Made by a program: the position numbers and the translations under genes. The notes beneath the pieces are model-generated. The model saw nothing but the letters and a program-made list of their open reading frames with translations, was not told the DNA's origin and searched no databases. 64,000 nt of DNA, from NCBI GenBank assembly GCA_902168105.1, contig CABHOY010000091.1, positions 110,969 through 174,968 on the forward strand, read 5' to 3'. This document shows, piece after piece, positions 63,874 through 64,000 of this stretch; within the stretch, counting starts at the first letter, position 1, and every line of letters starts with the position of its first letter. The DNA comes from an uncultured Flavihumibacter sp. (GTDB lineage: Bacteria > Bacteroidota > Bacteroidia > Chitinophagales > Chitinophagaceae).

Positions 63874-64000
63874 TTATGCAGTTTTCTTCCTTAGATTGTG
63901 CGCCAGAGCCAATAATCCGGCCTCAATAGTCACTTTTTCAATGCCTCGTAGCATAAAACGTTTAAAGTGATGATTGTGCTTGATATTACCAAACACAGGT
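63874..64000 (-). mobile_element. C-terminal part of a DDE transposase (IS1182-like), cut by the window edge
   Basis: The minus-strand translation ends PVFGNIKHNHHFKRFMLRGI then EKVTIEAGLLALAHNLRKKT and stops at 63876-63874. The pattern VFGxIKHN...F.LRG...V..E..L..LAHNL is the C-terminus of IS1182-type transposases. The upstream part is outside the window, so whether the IS is intact cannot be judged; its terminal repeat should lie in 63760-63873. Confidence 0.8.

Overview
The window reads as a chromosome segment from a Bacteroidota bacterium, most likely of the Chitinophaga group. The evidence is a SusC/SusD pair with a DUF3823 lipoprotein, a type IX secretion C-terminal domain on a large glycanase, an XrtN-type exosortase pair, giant secreted Rhs proteins, and several promoters of the Bacteroidota form (TTTG, about 20 bp, TAnnTTTG). 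The genus is an inference. I found no rRNA, tRNA or CRISPR array.

Layout. 1-1520 (minus): an AraC regulator with a CxxC metal-binding-like N-terminus and the start of a copper-type P-ATPase that runs off the left edge. 1621-8156 (plus): an alpha-2-macroglobulin-like protein carrying an inserted SusC-like segment, then a lipoprotein. 8153-10876 (minus): a hybrid histidine kinase. 11172-14734 (minus): exosortase and its VIT-domain target, translationally coupled. 14952-21398 (plus): a six-gene operon with EgtB and EgtD (ergothioneine synthesis), a two-gene ABC importer whose substrate-binding domain appears circularly permuted and fused to the permease, a pyridine-nucleotide disulfide oxidoreductase and a DUF427 protein. 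21660-24397: DinB-like protein, TetR regulator with an operator inside its own promoter, a FabF-type ketosynthase and a DUF3820 protein.

24785-38919: an unknown gene, a SusC-SusD-DUF3823 operon (minus), a long imperfect inverted repeat, small hypothetical genes including a duplicated membrane-protein pair, and a 1418-residue GH87-like alpha-1,3-glucanase with many accessory domains. The Sus proteins and the glucanase may together handle an alpha-glucan. 39083-42134: two related small membrane proteins opposite a LysR regulator, with a 24-bp palindrome on the membrane-gene promoter, then small conserved genes.

42489-63138 (all minus) is a polymorphic-toxin-like locus of about 20.6 kb. In transcription order it holds two tail-fibre-like secreted proteins, a 2474-residue secreted protein, a membrane-anchored linker, a 2829-residue Rhs protein whose tip carries HELLGH, a candidate immunity lipoprotein, an orphan Rhs tip broken by a frameshift at a run of six T, and several small candidate immunity genes. 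An IS-type transposase fragment ends the window. The strongest leads are the permuted transporter in the ergothioneine operon, the Rhs tip array with its frameshift, the A2M/SusC-like fusion and the unexplained inverted repeat at 32082-32261.
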